Shown here in pieces: positions 1-7,261 of a stretch of DNA of 64,000 bases (positions are counted from its first letter, which is position 1; each line of letters starts with the position of its first letter). Made by a program: the position numbers and the translations under genes. Source of the stretch: Oerskovia douganii (GTDB lineage Bacteria > Actinomycetota > Actinomycetes > Actinomycetales > Cellulomonadaceae); NCBI RefSeq assembly GCF_015142735.1, contig NZ_JACSPN010000001.1, positions 266,806-330,805 on the forward strand, written 5' to 3'. The notes under the pieces are model-generated. The model was not told the DNA's origin and made no database searches. It was given only the letters and a program-made list of their open reading frames with translations.

Positions 1-37
1 CCCCCCGCCCCCCCCCCCGCCGCCCCGCCCCGGACCC
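1..37. other. C-rich tract at window edge
   Basis: An almost pure run of C with single G interruptions. The minus strand therefore carries several adjacent G runs, enough for a G-quadruplex by composition. It lies about 20 bases upstream of the -10 element of the dinG-like gene. Whether it belongs to an upstream gene cannot be seen because the window starts here. Confidence 0.6.
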
Positions 38-58
38 TGCCGTGTCGGTGGCCCCACG

Positions 59-64
59 TAGACT
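59..64 (+). promoter_or_regulatory. -10 element, leaderless dinG-type gene
   Basis: TAGACT, followed by exactly six bases and the GTG at 71. This spacing puts the predicted transcript start on the start codon. Confidence 0.6.
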
Positions 65-70
65 TCCGGG

Positions 71-2128
71 GTGCCCGAGGACCTCACCGCCACCCTGACC
101 ACGGGCTCTGCGACCCCTGACGTCGAGGAGCTGCTCGACCTCGCGGTCGGCGCCCTCGGTGGTGGCCGTCGCGCCGGGCAGCACCAGATGGCCGTGGACG
201 TGGCCCGGACGATCGACGGCGCGGACGGGCCGGACCACCTGCTGGTCCAGGCCGGCACCGGCACCGGGAAGTCGCTCGGCTACCTCGTGCCGGCCGTACG
301 GCACGCCGTCTGCGAGGACGAGCGCGTCATCGTCTCGACCGCGACCCTGGCCCTCCAGCGCCAGATCATCACGCGTGACCTCCCGCTCGTCGCCCAGGCC
401 GTCGCCGACCGGCTGCCGCGCCCGCCCCGCATCGCGCTGCTCAAGGGCTGGCACAACTACCTGTGCCAGCACAAGATCGAGGGCGGCTACCCGGCCGACG
501 AGCCCACGCTGTTCGACCTTCCCACGGGCGGGGAGCGCGCAGGCGTCGCCGAGCACCCGGCGCCCGGCGCGGCCTCGGGAGCGGCGGCGCTGGGGGAGCA
601 GGTCGTGCGGCTGCGCGAGTGGGCGCAGGAGACCACGACCGGGGACCGGGACGACCTGGTGCCCGGCGTCTCGGACAAGGCCTGGCGGCAGGTCTCGGTC
701 ACGGCCCTCGAGTGCCTGGGCGCCAAGTGCCCCCTCATCGACGACTGCTTCCCCGACCAGGCCCGCACGTCCGCCCGCGAGGCCGACGTCGTCGTGACCA
801 ACCACGCCATGCTGGGCATCGCCGCGTCCGGTTCGCCCGGGGTCCTGCCCGAGCACGGCGTCGTGATCGTCGACGAGGCGCACGAGCTGAGCGACCGCGT
901 CACCGCCGCCGCGACCGCAGACCTCTCGGTGCCCGTCATCGAGCACGCCGCGCGCCTCGCGCGCCGGCACGGGGGCGTCCAGACGACCGACCTGGACCTC
1001 GCCATCGGGGCGTTCGGCACCGTCGTCGCCGCGCTGCCGGCCGAGCGCTTCCCCGACGGCCTGCCCGACGACGCGCGCTCGGCGGTCGCCGCGGTCCGTG
1101 ACGCGGCCCGTACCGTCCTGAGCGCCCTCAAGCCGGACACGTCCGGCGGGCAGGGCTCTCAACCCGACACCGGCATGAAGATGGCCCAGACGACCATGCT
1201 CCAGGTCTTCGAGATCGCCGAGCGCATGGCCCAGGACCCCGCGGGCCACGACGTCCTGTGGTGCTCGCGTGCGGGCGACGACGGCCGGTGGAGCGGGGAC
1301 GGCGTGAGCAAGCTGCACGCGGCCCCCCTCGCGGTCGCGGGCCTCATCCGTACCCATCTCCTGACCGAGCGCACGGGTGTCTTCACGTCGGCGACGCTCG
1401 CGCTGGGCGGCACGTTCGACCCCGTCGCCCGGTCCCTGGGGCTCGACGACGACGGTGCGACCTGGACCGGCGTGGACGTCGGCAGCCCCTTCGACTACCC
1501 CCAGCAGGGCATCCTCTACATCGCCAAGCACCTGCCGCAGCCCGGCCGCGAGGCCGCCACGGACGGTCAGCTCGACGAGATCGCCGACCTCATCACCGCC
1601 GCCGGGGGGCGGACCCTCGGTCTCTTCTCGTCGCGGCGCGCGGCGCTCGCGGTCGCCGAGGCCATGCGCGAGCGCCTCGACGTCCCCGTCCTGTGCCAGG
1701 GCGACGACCAGCTCCCGACCCTCGTCAAGGAGTTCGCCGCGGACCCGCAGACGTGCCTGTTCGGCACGCTCTCGCTGTGGCAGGGCGTCGACGTGCCCGG
1801 CCCCAGCTGCCAGCTCGTCCTCATCGACCGGATCCCCTTCCCGCGACCCGACGACCCCGTGAAGTCGGCTCGCGCCCGAGCCGTCGAGGCCGCGGGCGGC
1901 AACGGCTTCATGCAGGTCTCGGCCAACCACGCCGCCCTGCTGCTCGCCCAGGGCGCCGGGCGCCTCATCCGGTCCACGTCGGACCGCGGCGTCGTCGCGG
2001 TCCTCGACCCGCGTCTCGCGACGGCCCGCTACGGTTCCTACCTCACGAGGTCCATGCCGGACTTCTGGACCACGACCGACCGTCGTGTCGTTCTCTCTGC
2101 GCTCGAGCGCCTGTCCGCCCTAGGCTGA
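71..2128 (+). CDS. dinG: ATP-dependent DNA helicase, DinG/XPD type
   Basis: Superfamily 2 helicase of 685 residues, expected to unwind DNA 5' to 3'. Walker A is AGTGTGKS (residues 61-68) and motif II is DEAH (268-271). Four cysteines at 132, 215, 220 and 226 lie between them in the spacing of the XPD/DinG iron-sulfur cluster. The C-terminal helicase half holds a QGVDVPG stretch and GAGRLIRS (motif VI). The GTG start is chosen because a TAGACT hexamer lies six bases upstream, which fits a leaderless mRNA. In E. coli dinG is LexA-controlled; no SOS box is visible upstream here. Family assignment is secure; the exact role (R-loop or quadruplex removal) is inferred from the family. Confidence 0.9.
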   Translation: MPEDLTATLTTGSATPDVEELLDLAVGALGGGRRAGQHQMAVDVARTIDGADGPDHLLVQAGTGTGKSLGYLVPAVRHAVCEDERVIVSTATLALQRQIITRDLPLVAQAVADRLPRPPRIALLKGWHNYLCQHKIEGGYPADEPTLFDLPTGGERAGVAEHPAPGAASGAAALGEQVVRLREWAQETTTGDRDDLVPGVSDKAWRQVSVTALECLGAKCPLIDDCFPDQARTSAREADVVVTNHAMLGIAASGSPGVLPEHGVVIVDEAHELSDRVTAAATADLSVPVIEHAARLARRHGGVQTTDLDLAIGAFGTVVAALPAERFPDGLPDDARSAVAAVRDAARTVLSALKPDTSGGQGSQPDTGMKMAQTTMLQVFEIAERMAQDPAGHDVLWCSRAGDDGRWSGDGVSKLHAAPLAVAGLIRTHLLTERTGVFTSATLALGGTFDPVARSLGLDDDGATWTGVDVGSPFDYPQQGILYIAKHLPQPGREAATDGQLDEIADLITAAGGRTLGLFSSRRAALAVAEAMRERLDVPVLCQGDDQLPTLVKEFAADPQTCLFGTLSLWQGVDVPGPSCQLVLIDRIPFPRPDDPVKSARARAVEAAGGNGFMQVSANHAALLLAQGAGRLIRSTSDRGVVAVLDPRLATARYGSYLTRSMPDFWTTTDRRVVLSALERLSALG

Positions 2129-2205
2129 GACCCGGCAGTCCACGCGGCGGACGTCGGACGCTCGTGCAGCGACCGGCGGCCGACGCACTACGTCCAGGAG
2201 GCACA

Positions 2206-3159
2206 GTGCCCGCCCGTACCACCAAGCTCGCGATCGTCGGCGCAGGTTCCGTCGGATCGACCCTCGCCTACGCGGCGCTCATGCGCGGAGCCGCTCACAC
2301 CGTGAGCCTCCTCGACATCAACCGGACCAAGGTCGAGGCCGAGGTCCTCGACCTCCAGCACGGCATCCAGTTCATGCCGATGGCCAAGGTCGAGGGCTCC
2401 GACGACGTCGCGGTGTGCGCCGACGCCGACGTCGTCGTGTTCACCGCCGGCGCCAAGCAGAAGCCCGGTCAGACGCGCCTCGACCTCGCGGAGGCCACGA
2501 TCTCGCTCGTCCGCAAGATCCTGCCCGGGCTCGTCGAGGTCGCGCCCAACGCGATCTACATCATGGTCACGAACCCCGTCGACGTGGTGACGTACGCCGC
2601 GCTCAAGTACTCGGGGCTCCCGCCCAACCAGCTGTTCGGGAGCGGCACCGTCCTGGACTCGTCCAGGCTGCGGTTCCTCGTGGCGCAGCACTGCGGCGTC
2701 GCGGTGCAGAACGTCCACGCCTACATCGCCGGCGAGCACGGCGACAGCGAGATCCCGCTGTGGAGCTCGGCGACGATCAGCGGCGTCCCGCTGCTCGACT
2801 GGAAGGGCCTGCAGGGCCGTGGGCCCCTCACGGCCGAGGTGCGCGAGGACATCGCGCACGAGGTCGTGCAGTCCGCCTACCGCATCATCGAGGGCAAGGG
2901 TGCGACCAACTACGCGGTCGCTCTGGCCGCGACCCGGATCATCGAGGCGATCCTCGACGACGAGCACCGGGTCCTGCCCGTGTCGTCGCTGCTCGAGGAC
3001 TTCCACGGGATCAACGACGTCTGCCTGTCCGTCCCCTCGCTCCTCGAGCGACGCGGCTGCGGGGAGCGCATCGAGGTGCCGCTGTCCGACCACGAGCTCG
3101 CGGGCCTGCGGGCGTCCGCCGACTCGGTCCGTGCGGTGGCCAAGAGCTTCGGTCTGTAG
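2206..3159 (+). CDS. ldh: L-lactate dehydrogenase
   Basis: NAD-dependent L-lactate dehydrogenase of 317 residues, interconverting pyruvate and L-lactate in the cytoplasm. The Rossmann motif GAGSVGS starts at residue 12, the substrate arginine region is in the QKPGQTR loop, and the catalytic histidine is H178 in GEHGDSEIP, all typical of LDH rather than malate dehydrogenase. The GTG start follows an AGGAGG at 2196-2201; an in-frame open stretch upstream overlaps the helicase gene in another frame and is not coding. A 16-bp hairpin follows the stop and is shared with the convergent lexA gene. In family terms the enzyme regenerates NAD during oxygen limitation. Confidence 0.95.
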   Translation: MPARTTKLAIVGAGSVGSTLAYAALMRGAAHTVSLLDINRTKVEAEVLDLQHGIQFMPMAKVEGSDDVAVCADADVVVFTAGAKQKPGQTRLDLAEATISLVRKILPGLVEVAPNAIYIMVTNPVDVVTYAALKYSGLPPNQLFGSGTVLDSSRLRFLVAQHCGVAVQNVHAYIAGEHGDSEIPLWSSATISGVPLLDWKGLQGRGPLTAEVREDIAHEVVQSAYRIIEGKGATNYAVALAATRIIEAILDDEHRVLPVSSLLEDFHGINDVCLSVPSLLERRGCGERIEVPLSDHELAGLRASADSVRAVAKSFGL

Positions 3160-3219
3160 CCACGACCGGTGCGCCGGCGGGCCCGGTGTCCGCTCGCCGG
3201 ACGACGGCCCCGTGGCACG

Positions 3220-3255
3220 ACGAAGGGGACGAGCCCTGAGGCTCGTCCCCTTCGT
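3220..3255. terminator. Bidirectional terminator between ldh and lexA
   Basis: Perfect 16-bp inverted repeat (3220-3235 with 3240-3255) around a four-base loop, between convergent genes. The stem core GAAGGGGAC is also used by the terminator at 7208-7240. Confidence 0.85.
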
Positions 3256-3264
3256 GGTGCCTGC

Positions 3265-4014
3265 TCAGAGGCTGCGCAGCACCGAGACCACGCGACCGAG
3301 GATCTGTGCGTCGTCCCCGGAGATGGGTCGGTAGGCCGCGTTGTGCGGCATGAGCCAGACGTGCTTGTCGATGCGCTTGAAGGTCTTGACGGTCGCCTCG
3401 CCGTCGATCATCGCGGCGACGATCTCCCCGTTCTCGGCCACGGGCTGACGGCGCACGACGACCCAGTCCCCGTCGCAGATCGCGGCGTCGATCATGGAGT
3501 CGCCGGCCACGCGGAGCAGGAAGAGCTCGCCGTCGCCCACGAGCTGTCGGGGCAGCGGGAACACGTCCTCGACGACCTGCTCGGCAAGGATGGGGCCACC
3601 GGCGGCGATACGGCCCACGACGGGCACGTAGGACGGCGTGGGCCGCTCGGGCGAGTCCTCGGAGGCGTCGACGCCCTCGACGCGCGGGAAGGCGCTGCCG
3701 GGGAGCGGTGCGATGCCCCTGCTGTCGTCGTTGTGGACGACCTCGATCGCACGGGGCCGGTTGGGGTCACGGCGCAGGTAGCCCTTGCGCTCGAGCGTCG
3801 TGAGCTGGTGCTTGACGCTCGACGGGCTCGTGAGGCCCACCGCCTCGCCGATCTCGCGCATGCTCGGCGGGTAGCCCCGCTGCTCGACCGATGCGCGGAT
3901 CGTCTCGAGCACGAGGCGTTGGCGCGGCGTCAGGCCGTCCCCGCCGGTCGTGCCGTCGGGGAGCTCGTGCACCTTCGCGAGCCCGCCCGTGGTGTCGGCC
4001 ACCCGTCCCGCCAT
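3265..4014 (-). CDS. lexA: SOS repressor LexA
   Basis: Transcriptional repressor of the DNA-damage response, 249 residues. The N-terminal winged helix (about 26-90) ends in a recognition region SPSSVKHQL. The C-terminal S24 peptidase fold has the self-cleavage bond Ala138-Gly139 in GRIAAGG, the nucleophile S173 (GDSM) and the general base K210 (ATVKTF). The ATG at 4014 is preferred over upstream starts because GGCGGAG precedes it and homologous LexA begins just ahead of the winged helix. The gene diverges from the LysM gene at 4330. A promoter with TTGATT (4199-4204) and TACTCT (4176-4181) spaced 17 bases carries an SOS box over its -35, so autoregulation is expected. Confidence 0.95.
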   Translation of the reverse strand: MAGRVADTTGGLAKVHELPDGTTGGDGLTPRQRLVLETIRASVEQRGYPPSMREIGEAVGLTSPSSVKHQLTTLERKGYLRRDPNRPRAIEVVHNDDSRGIAPLPGSAFPRVEGVDASEDSPERPTPSYVPVVGRIAAGGPILAEQVVEDVFPLPRQLVGDGELFLLRVAGDSMIDAAICDGDWVVVRRQPVAENGEIVAAMIDGEATVKTFKRIDKHVWLMPHNAAYRPISGDDAQILGRVVSVLRSL

Positions 4015-4175
4015 CGTCGTCTCCGCCCTGCTCGGCCGTCTCGGTCCCTGTCCTGCGGAGAGGCACCGCGAGCGGCGCCGGCTCCTGCGCGCGGTCGACC
4101 GTGATCCCGTCCGCCCGCGGTGCGGGACGTCCCGCTCGGCGAGCGCCCGACATATCGGACGACCCGTACCCGACC

Positions 4176-4204
4176 AGAGTAGGTCACGCGGCGACACGAA
4201 TCAA
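4176..4204 (-). promoter_or_regulatory. lexA promoter
   Basis: On the minus strand, TTGATT (4199-4204), a 17-base spacer and TACTCT (4176-4181). The SOS box at 4202-4215 overlaps the -35, a classic repression geometry. Confidence 0.65.
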
Positions 4205-4215
4205 ACACATGTTCG
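4202..4215. promoter_or_regulatory. SOS box A (LexA operator)
   Basis: CAAAC-ACAT-GTTCG matches the Gram-positive/actinobacterial LexA operator CGAAC-N4-GTTCG with one mismatch. It overlaps the lexA -35. Confidence 0.75.
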
Positions 4216-4268
4216 AGCATGTCTCGACATCTGCCGTCTTCGGTGATAGAAATCGTACAGATGTTCGA

Positions 4269-4282
4269 CGAACAGGTGTTCG
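4269..4282. promoter_or_regulatory. SOS box B (LexA operator)
   Basis: CGAAC-AGGT-GTTCG is a perfect LexA operator 48 bases before the LysM gene. The same 14 bases recur before the HEPN-dinB pair at 17666-17679. Confidence 0.9.
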
Positions 4283-4329
4283 AACCGACCGGGGAAGGCG
4301 GTTCGGGCACCGCGGACCGAGGAGCGGCG

Positions 4330-4704
4330 ATGAGTGTCAGTGCGATGGAGATGACCCAGGGCTGGGGAGTCGAGCGCAGGGCTGCGCGGCAGCAGGAAGC
4401 CCCGTTACGGCTGACCGCACGCGGGCGAGCGGTGCTCGTGCTCCTCGTGGCGGCCGTGCTGGCGCTCGGTGCCCTGTGGGGAGGCCGCGCCGTCGCCTCG
4501 GGTCCCGGTGAGCCGGTCGAGGTGCGGGTCCATGTCGTCGAGGCGGGCGAGACTCTGTGGCAGCATGCCTCCGCGCTGGCGGCGGGCGGTCGCGACGTGC
4601 GCGACGTCATGGTGGACCTCGCGGAGCTGAACAACCTCTCTTCGAACGGTCTGCAGGTCGGGCAGCGGTTGCTCCTGCCCGTGGATCCTGACTTCGGCCG
4701 CTGA
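4330..4704 (+). CDS. SOS-controlled LysM membrane protein, ChiZ/Rv2719c-like
   Basis: Protein of 124 residues: an N-terminal cytoplasmic stretch, one membrane segment (about residues 35-55, rich in L, V and A) and an extracytoplasmic LysM domain (about 67-118, beginning VVEAGETLW and ending VGQRLLLP). LysM binds peptidoglycan. Starts at 4219 and 4261 are rejected because the SOS box at 4269-4282 would lie inside the gene; ATG 4330 follows a GAGGAGCGG Shine-Dalgarno sequence. Divergence from lexA and position before nrdR match mycobacterial Rv2719c (chiZ), an SOS-induced division inhibitor. The same role, holding back septation during DNA damage, is inferred from domain and position, not from close sequence identity. 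Confidence 0.8.
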   Translation: MSVSAMEMTQGWGVERRAARQQEAPLRLTARGRAVLVLLVAAVLALGALWGGRAVASGPGEPVEVRVHVVEAGETLWQHASALAAGGRDVRDVMVDLAELNNLSSNGLQVGQRLLLPVDPDFGR

Positions 4705-4756
4705 CGTCGCCCGGCGGGTCGTGCGGCGAGGGTGGGCCGTGCGCGGGTCGAGAGGG

Positions 4757-4788
4757 TTGCGCAATCGCATTAGGTTCGCCTAAGTTAG
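4757..4788 (+). promoter_or_regulatory. Promoter with DtxR/IdeR-type iron box
   Basis: TTGCGC (4757-4762), an 18-base spacer and TAAGTT (4781-4786) form a plausible promoter. Bases 4770-4788 (TTAGGTTCGCCTAAGTTAG) match the DtxR/IdeR consensus TTAGGTTAGGCTAACCTAA at 14 of 19 positions and cover the -10, so iron-loaded repressor would block it. No iron-uptake gene follows. Confidence 0.6.
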
Positions 4789-4844
4789 TACTGCCTCACC
4801 CGCCCGGCTGGGGGGTCGGTCGGTGAGGAGGAGGCGCGCCCAGC

Positions 4845-4892
4845 GTGCCTCCGCAGTTGCGTCGACGTCTGCGAGGCGAGTCGCGGACGTGA
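4845..4892 (+). CDS. Candidate 15-residue peptide
   Basis: A GTG frame of 15 codons, MPPQLRRRLRGESRT, lies about 50 bases after the predicted start of the iron-box transcript. A strong GAGGAGGAGG (4825-4834) precedes it by ten bases. The peptide is very basic (six Arg). It could be a leader peptide, a small regulatory peptide, or chance reading within a small RNA. No family is recognised; support is the Shine-Dalgarno sequence and its place between a promoter and a terminator. Confidence 0.35.
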   Translation: MPPQLRRRLRGESRT

Positions 4893-4913
4893 GATGGGGA
4901 CGGGGGCGTCCCG

Positions 4914-4944
4914 ACGGAGGTGGCCGTTCGACGGCCACCTCCGT
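4914..4944 (+). terminator. Strong hairpin ending the iron-box transcript
   Basis: Perfect 13-bp stem (4914-4926 with 4932-4944) and a five-base loop. It would limit the transcript from the 4757-4786 promoter to about 150 nucleotides, separating it from nrdR. Confidence 0.75.
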
Positions 4945-5056
4945 TCTCATGTGAGCGGTCGGGCGCCCTGCGGTGAGCCGTCCTCCGGTGCGTAGCGGGG
5001 TCGCGGTCCCCGGGTGACGACGGTCGGACTGTGACCCGCTCGCCTGGCGGGGCGTC

Positions 5057-5086
5057 TTGCGCCTCGTCGAGGTCGGGACATAGGTT
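5057..5086 (+). promoter_or_regulatory. Candidate nrdR promoter
   Basis: TTGCGC (5057-5062) and TAGGTT (5081-5086) with an 18-base spacer, about 60 bases before the nrdR start. Confidence 0.45.
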
Positions 5087-5149
5087 CGGGACGCACCTTC
5101 CGTGGCGACCGGCCCGGAGGGCCCGCGCAGCCCACAGGAGTATCGCCTC

Positions 5150-5674
5150 ATGCACTGTCCGTTCTGCCGGCACGCGGACTCCCGGGTCGTCGACTCACGA
5201 ACCTCCGACGACGGAGCGTCCATCCGTCGCCGTCGACAGTGCCCCGCGTGCAACCGGCGCTTCACCACGATCGAGACGGCCAGTCTCTCGGTCGTCAAGC
5301 GGTCCGGGGTGACCGAGCCCTTCAGCCGGGAGAAGATCGTCACGGGCGTGCGCAAGGCGTGCCAGGGGCGCCCGGTCAACGAGGACGACCTCGCGGTGCT
5401 GGCGCAGAAGGTCGAGGAGTCGCTCCGTGCGGGCGGCAGCGCCGAGCTCGACGCCTACGAGATCGGGCTCGCCATCCTCGGGCCGCTCCGCGAGCTCGAC
5501 GAGGTCGCGTACCTGCGCTTCGCGAGCGTCTACCAGGCGTTCGACTCGCTCGAGGACTTCGAGTCCGCCATCAACTCGCTCCGTGCGGAGCGCGAGGAGC
5601 GTGCGGCTGCGTCCGGCGACGCGGCCGCGACGGACGACGAGCCGACCGCCGACGTGGTGCCCGACCGCGCCTAG
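5150..5674 (+). CDS. nrdR: Transcriptional repressor NrdR
   Basis: Nucleotide-sensing repressor of ribonucleotide reductase genes. The N-terminal zinc ribbon has CPFC (residues 3-6) and CPAC near residue 31, followed by the ATP-cone beginning [11 protein letters not shown] that binds ATP or dATP. At 174 residues it is about 20 longer than usual because of an acidic, probably disordered tail after about residue 150. The ATG at 5150 follows AGGAG and starts right at the zinc ribbon; a longer frame from 5102 has no such support. Ribonucleotide reductase genes are not in the window. The LexA-LysM-NrdR order is shared with mycobacteria. Confidence 0.95.
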   Translation: MHCPFCRHADSRVVDSRTSDDGASIRRRRQCPACNRRFTTIETASLSVVKRSGVTEPFSREKIVTGVRKACQGRPVNEDDLAVLAQKVEESLRAGGSAELDAYEIGLAILGPLRELDEVAYLRFASVYQAFDSLEDFESAINSLRAEREERAAASGDAAATDDEPTADVVPDRA

Positions 5675-5740
5675 CTGGACCCGGCCGGGTACACCTAACC
5701 CCGCGTTTCGGGGACGTCGCTCGGCGACGCCTGCGAGCCC

Positions 5741-5800
5741 GGCCAGAGGTCGCTCGACCGGGCTAGAGGTCGCTCGACCGGGCTAGAGGTCGCTCGACCG
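5741..5800. repeat. Three tandem copies of a 20-bp unit
   Basis: Unit ggctagaggtcgctcgaccg, head to tail at 5741-5760, 5761-5780 and 5781-5800; the first copy differs at one base. The last copy contains the stop codon and final codons of the aldo/keto reductase gene, so the array looks like a slippage-type duplication of that gene's 3' end. Confidence 0.9.
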
Positions 5801-6859
5801 TGCGGCCCAGATGTTGACGCCGGTGTTCAGGGGCCTAGGTGCCCCGTCTGGCCCTGGCTCGGTGGTGACGGCGTCGATCGCCGCGAGCTCGTCCTGCGAG
5901 AACGGCGGCGAGTCCAGTGCTGCCAGGTTCTCGTCCACCTGCTCGACGGTCCGTGCACCCACGAGCACCGACGTCACGCGCGAGTCGCGCAGCGTCCAGG
6001 CGATGGCGGTCCGGGAGAGGGGCTCTCCCCGTCCGGTCGCCACCTCGCGCAGCGCCCGGACCCGGGCGAGGTTCTCGGGAGCGAGGTGCTCCTTGCGCAG
6101 CGACACGCCGCGCGCTGCACGTGAGTCGGCCGGGACGCCGTCGAGATAGCGGTCGGAGAGGACGCCCTGGGCCAGCGGCGAGAAGACGACGAGCCCGGTG
6201 CCTGCGTCGCCGACGACGTCGAGCAGGCTGCGCCCGTCAGGGCCCGGGGCCTCGATCCACCGGTTCAGCATCGAGTACGAGGGTTGGTGCAGGACCAGCG
6301 GCAGGCCCAGGTCGTCGGCGACCGCGAGGGCCTCTGCCGTGCGCTCGGCCGAGTAGGACGAGATGGCCGCGTACGTCGCCCGGCCCGAGGTGACCGCGGT
6401 CGCCAGGGCGCCGATCGTCTCGTGGAGGGGAGTCGTGGGATCGAAGCGGTGGGAGTAGAAGACGTCCACGTGGTCGGTCCCCAGCCGGCGCAGCGACGCG
6501 TCGAGCGACGACAGCAGGTACTTGCGGGACCCCCCTTCCCCGTACGGCCCGGGGCCCATCCGGTAGCCGGCCTTGGTGGAGATCAGGAGCTCGTCGCGGT
6601 GGCCGCGCAGGTCACCGGACAGGAGGCGACCGAACGAGGCCTCGGCCGAACCGGGCGGCGGACCGTAGTTGTTCGCGAGGTCGAAGTGCACGATCCCGCG
6701 CTCGAACGCGTGCAGGACGAGCTCGCGCTGGGCCGCGAACGGGGTCGAGTCCCCGAAGTTCTGCCAGAGGCCGAGCGAGAGGCGGGGCAGGACCAGGCCC
6801 GAGCGCCCGGCTCGGGAGAACGGTACGGCCGTGCCCGGCTCCGGTGCTTTGTGCGACAT
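5783..6859 (-). CDS. Aldo/keto reductase, glyceraldehyde-phosphate reductase (MgrA/YghZ) type
   Basis: NADPH-dependent aldo/keto reductase of 358 residues with a TIM-barrel fold. The AKR tetrad is visible: D and Y in FDLANNYG, K in STKAGY and H in FYSHRFD. The variant FYSHRFD and the length place it with the MgrA/YghZ (AKR14-like) subfamily that reduces L-glyceraldehyde 3-phosphate and methylglyoxal; the true substrate is unknown. The ATG at 6859 is chosen because TACGGT (minus strand, 6866-6871) lies six bases before it, a leaderless arrangement; frames extending to 7204 run through the divergent DUF5302 gene. The stop codon lies in the last unit of a 20-bp tandem array. Confidence 0.9.
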   Translation of the reverse strand: MSHKAPEPGTAVPFSRAGRSGLVLPRLSLGLWQNFGDSTPFAAQRELVLHAFERGIVHFDLANNYGPPPGSAEASFGRLLSGDLRGHRDELLISTKAGYRMGPGPYGEGGSRKYLLSSLDASLRRLGTDHVDVFYSHRFDPTTPLHETIGALATAVTSGRATYAAISSYSAERTAEALAVADDLGLPLVLHQPSYSMLNRWIEAPGPDGRSLLDVVGDAGTGLVVFSPLAQGVLSDRYLDGVPADSRAARGVSLRKEHLAPENLARVRALREVATGRGEPLSRTAIAWTLRDSRVTSVLVGARTVEQVDENLAALDSPPFSQDELAAIDAVTTEPGPDGAPRPLNTGVNIWAARSSDL

Positions 6860-6865
6860 GTCTCG

Positions 6866-6871
6866 ACCGTA
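6866..6871 (-). promoter_or_regulatory. -10 element, leaderless aldo/keto reductase
   Basis: TACGGT on the minus strand, six bases before the ATG ending at 6859. Confidence 0.55.
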
Positions 6872-6970
6872 CCCGGTCGTATTCGCTGGCGTTCGGTGGC
6901 CGCGTGCGACAGGCTTGGCACGGGAGCGCCCGACGGCGCACCTGATCCACCGAGAGAAGGAGGCCCGCCG

Positions 6971-7162
6971 ATGACGACGTCGAAGGACGAGACACCCGCG
7001 ACCACGCCCAGCGAGGACGCCAAGGCGAAGTTCCGCGAGGCACTTGACCGCAAGAACGCCGCGAGCCACCGCACCGCGGACGGAGGCTCGAACACGGGCT
7101 CCGTCCATGGTTCGGAGACCGTCGGACCTGTGCAGCGGACGTTCCGCCGCAAGTCCGGCTGA
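6971..7162 (+). CDS. DUF5302 small protein
   Basis: A 63-residue hydrophilic protein of the actinobacterial DUF5302 family. The conserved core is KAKFREALDRKN in the middle; the N-terminus is rich in T, D and E and the C-terminus basic (TFRRKSG). No enzyme motif or membrane segment is seen. The ATG follows GAAGGAGG at 6956-6963. It diverges from the aldo/keto reductase and converges on serA with a shared terminator. Function is unknown for the family. Confidence 0.8.
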   Translation: MTTSKDETPATTPSEDAKAKFREALDRKNAASHRTADGGSNTGSVHGSETVGPVQRTFRRKSG

Positions 7163-7207
7163 GCACCGGCCGGGTCTCGAACCGGCCCCACGCACTCGGA
7201 GCACGAC

Positions 7208-7240
7208 GAAGGGGACCAGCCCGACGGGCTGGTCCCCTTC
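7208..7240. terminator. Bidirectional terminator between DUF5302 gene and serA
   Basis: A 15-bp stem (7208-7222 with 7226-7240) with a three-base loop between convergent genes. Its stem resembles that of the ldh-lexA terminator (GAAGGGGAC plus a nearby AGCC). Confidence 0.85.
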
Positions 7241-7261
7241 ATCGTGTCCGGGCGTGAGGCG

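Larger units (their letters stand above)
4705..5149. other. LysM gene to nrdR intergenic region
   Basis: A 445-base stretch without a conventional gene. It holds an iron-box promoter, a 15-codon candidate reading frame, a strong terminator hairpin and the nrdR promoter, listed separately. No cobalamin riboswitch or tRNA was recognised. Confidence 0.7.

Noticed and set aside
4705-5149. Cobalamin riboswitch ahead of nrdR
   Set aside because: No B12-box-like string or matching fold is visible; the region is better explained by the iron-box unit and a promoter.
5741-5800. CRISPR-like array
   Set aside because: The 20-bp units are directly adjacent with no spacers and overlap a gene end, so this is a plain tandem repeat.
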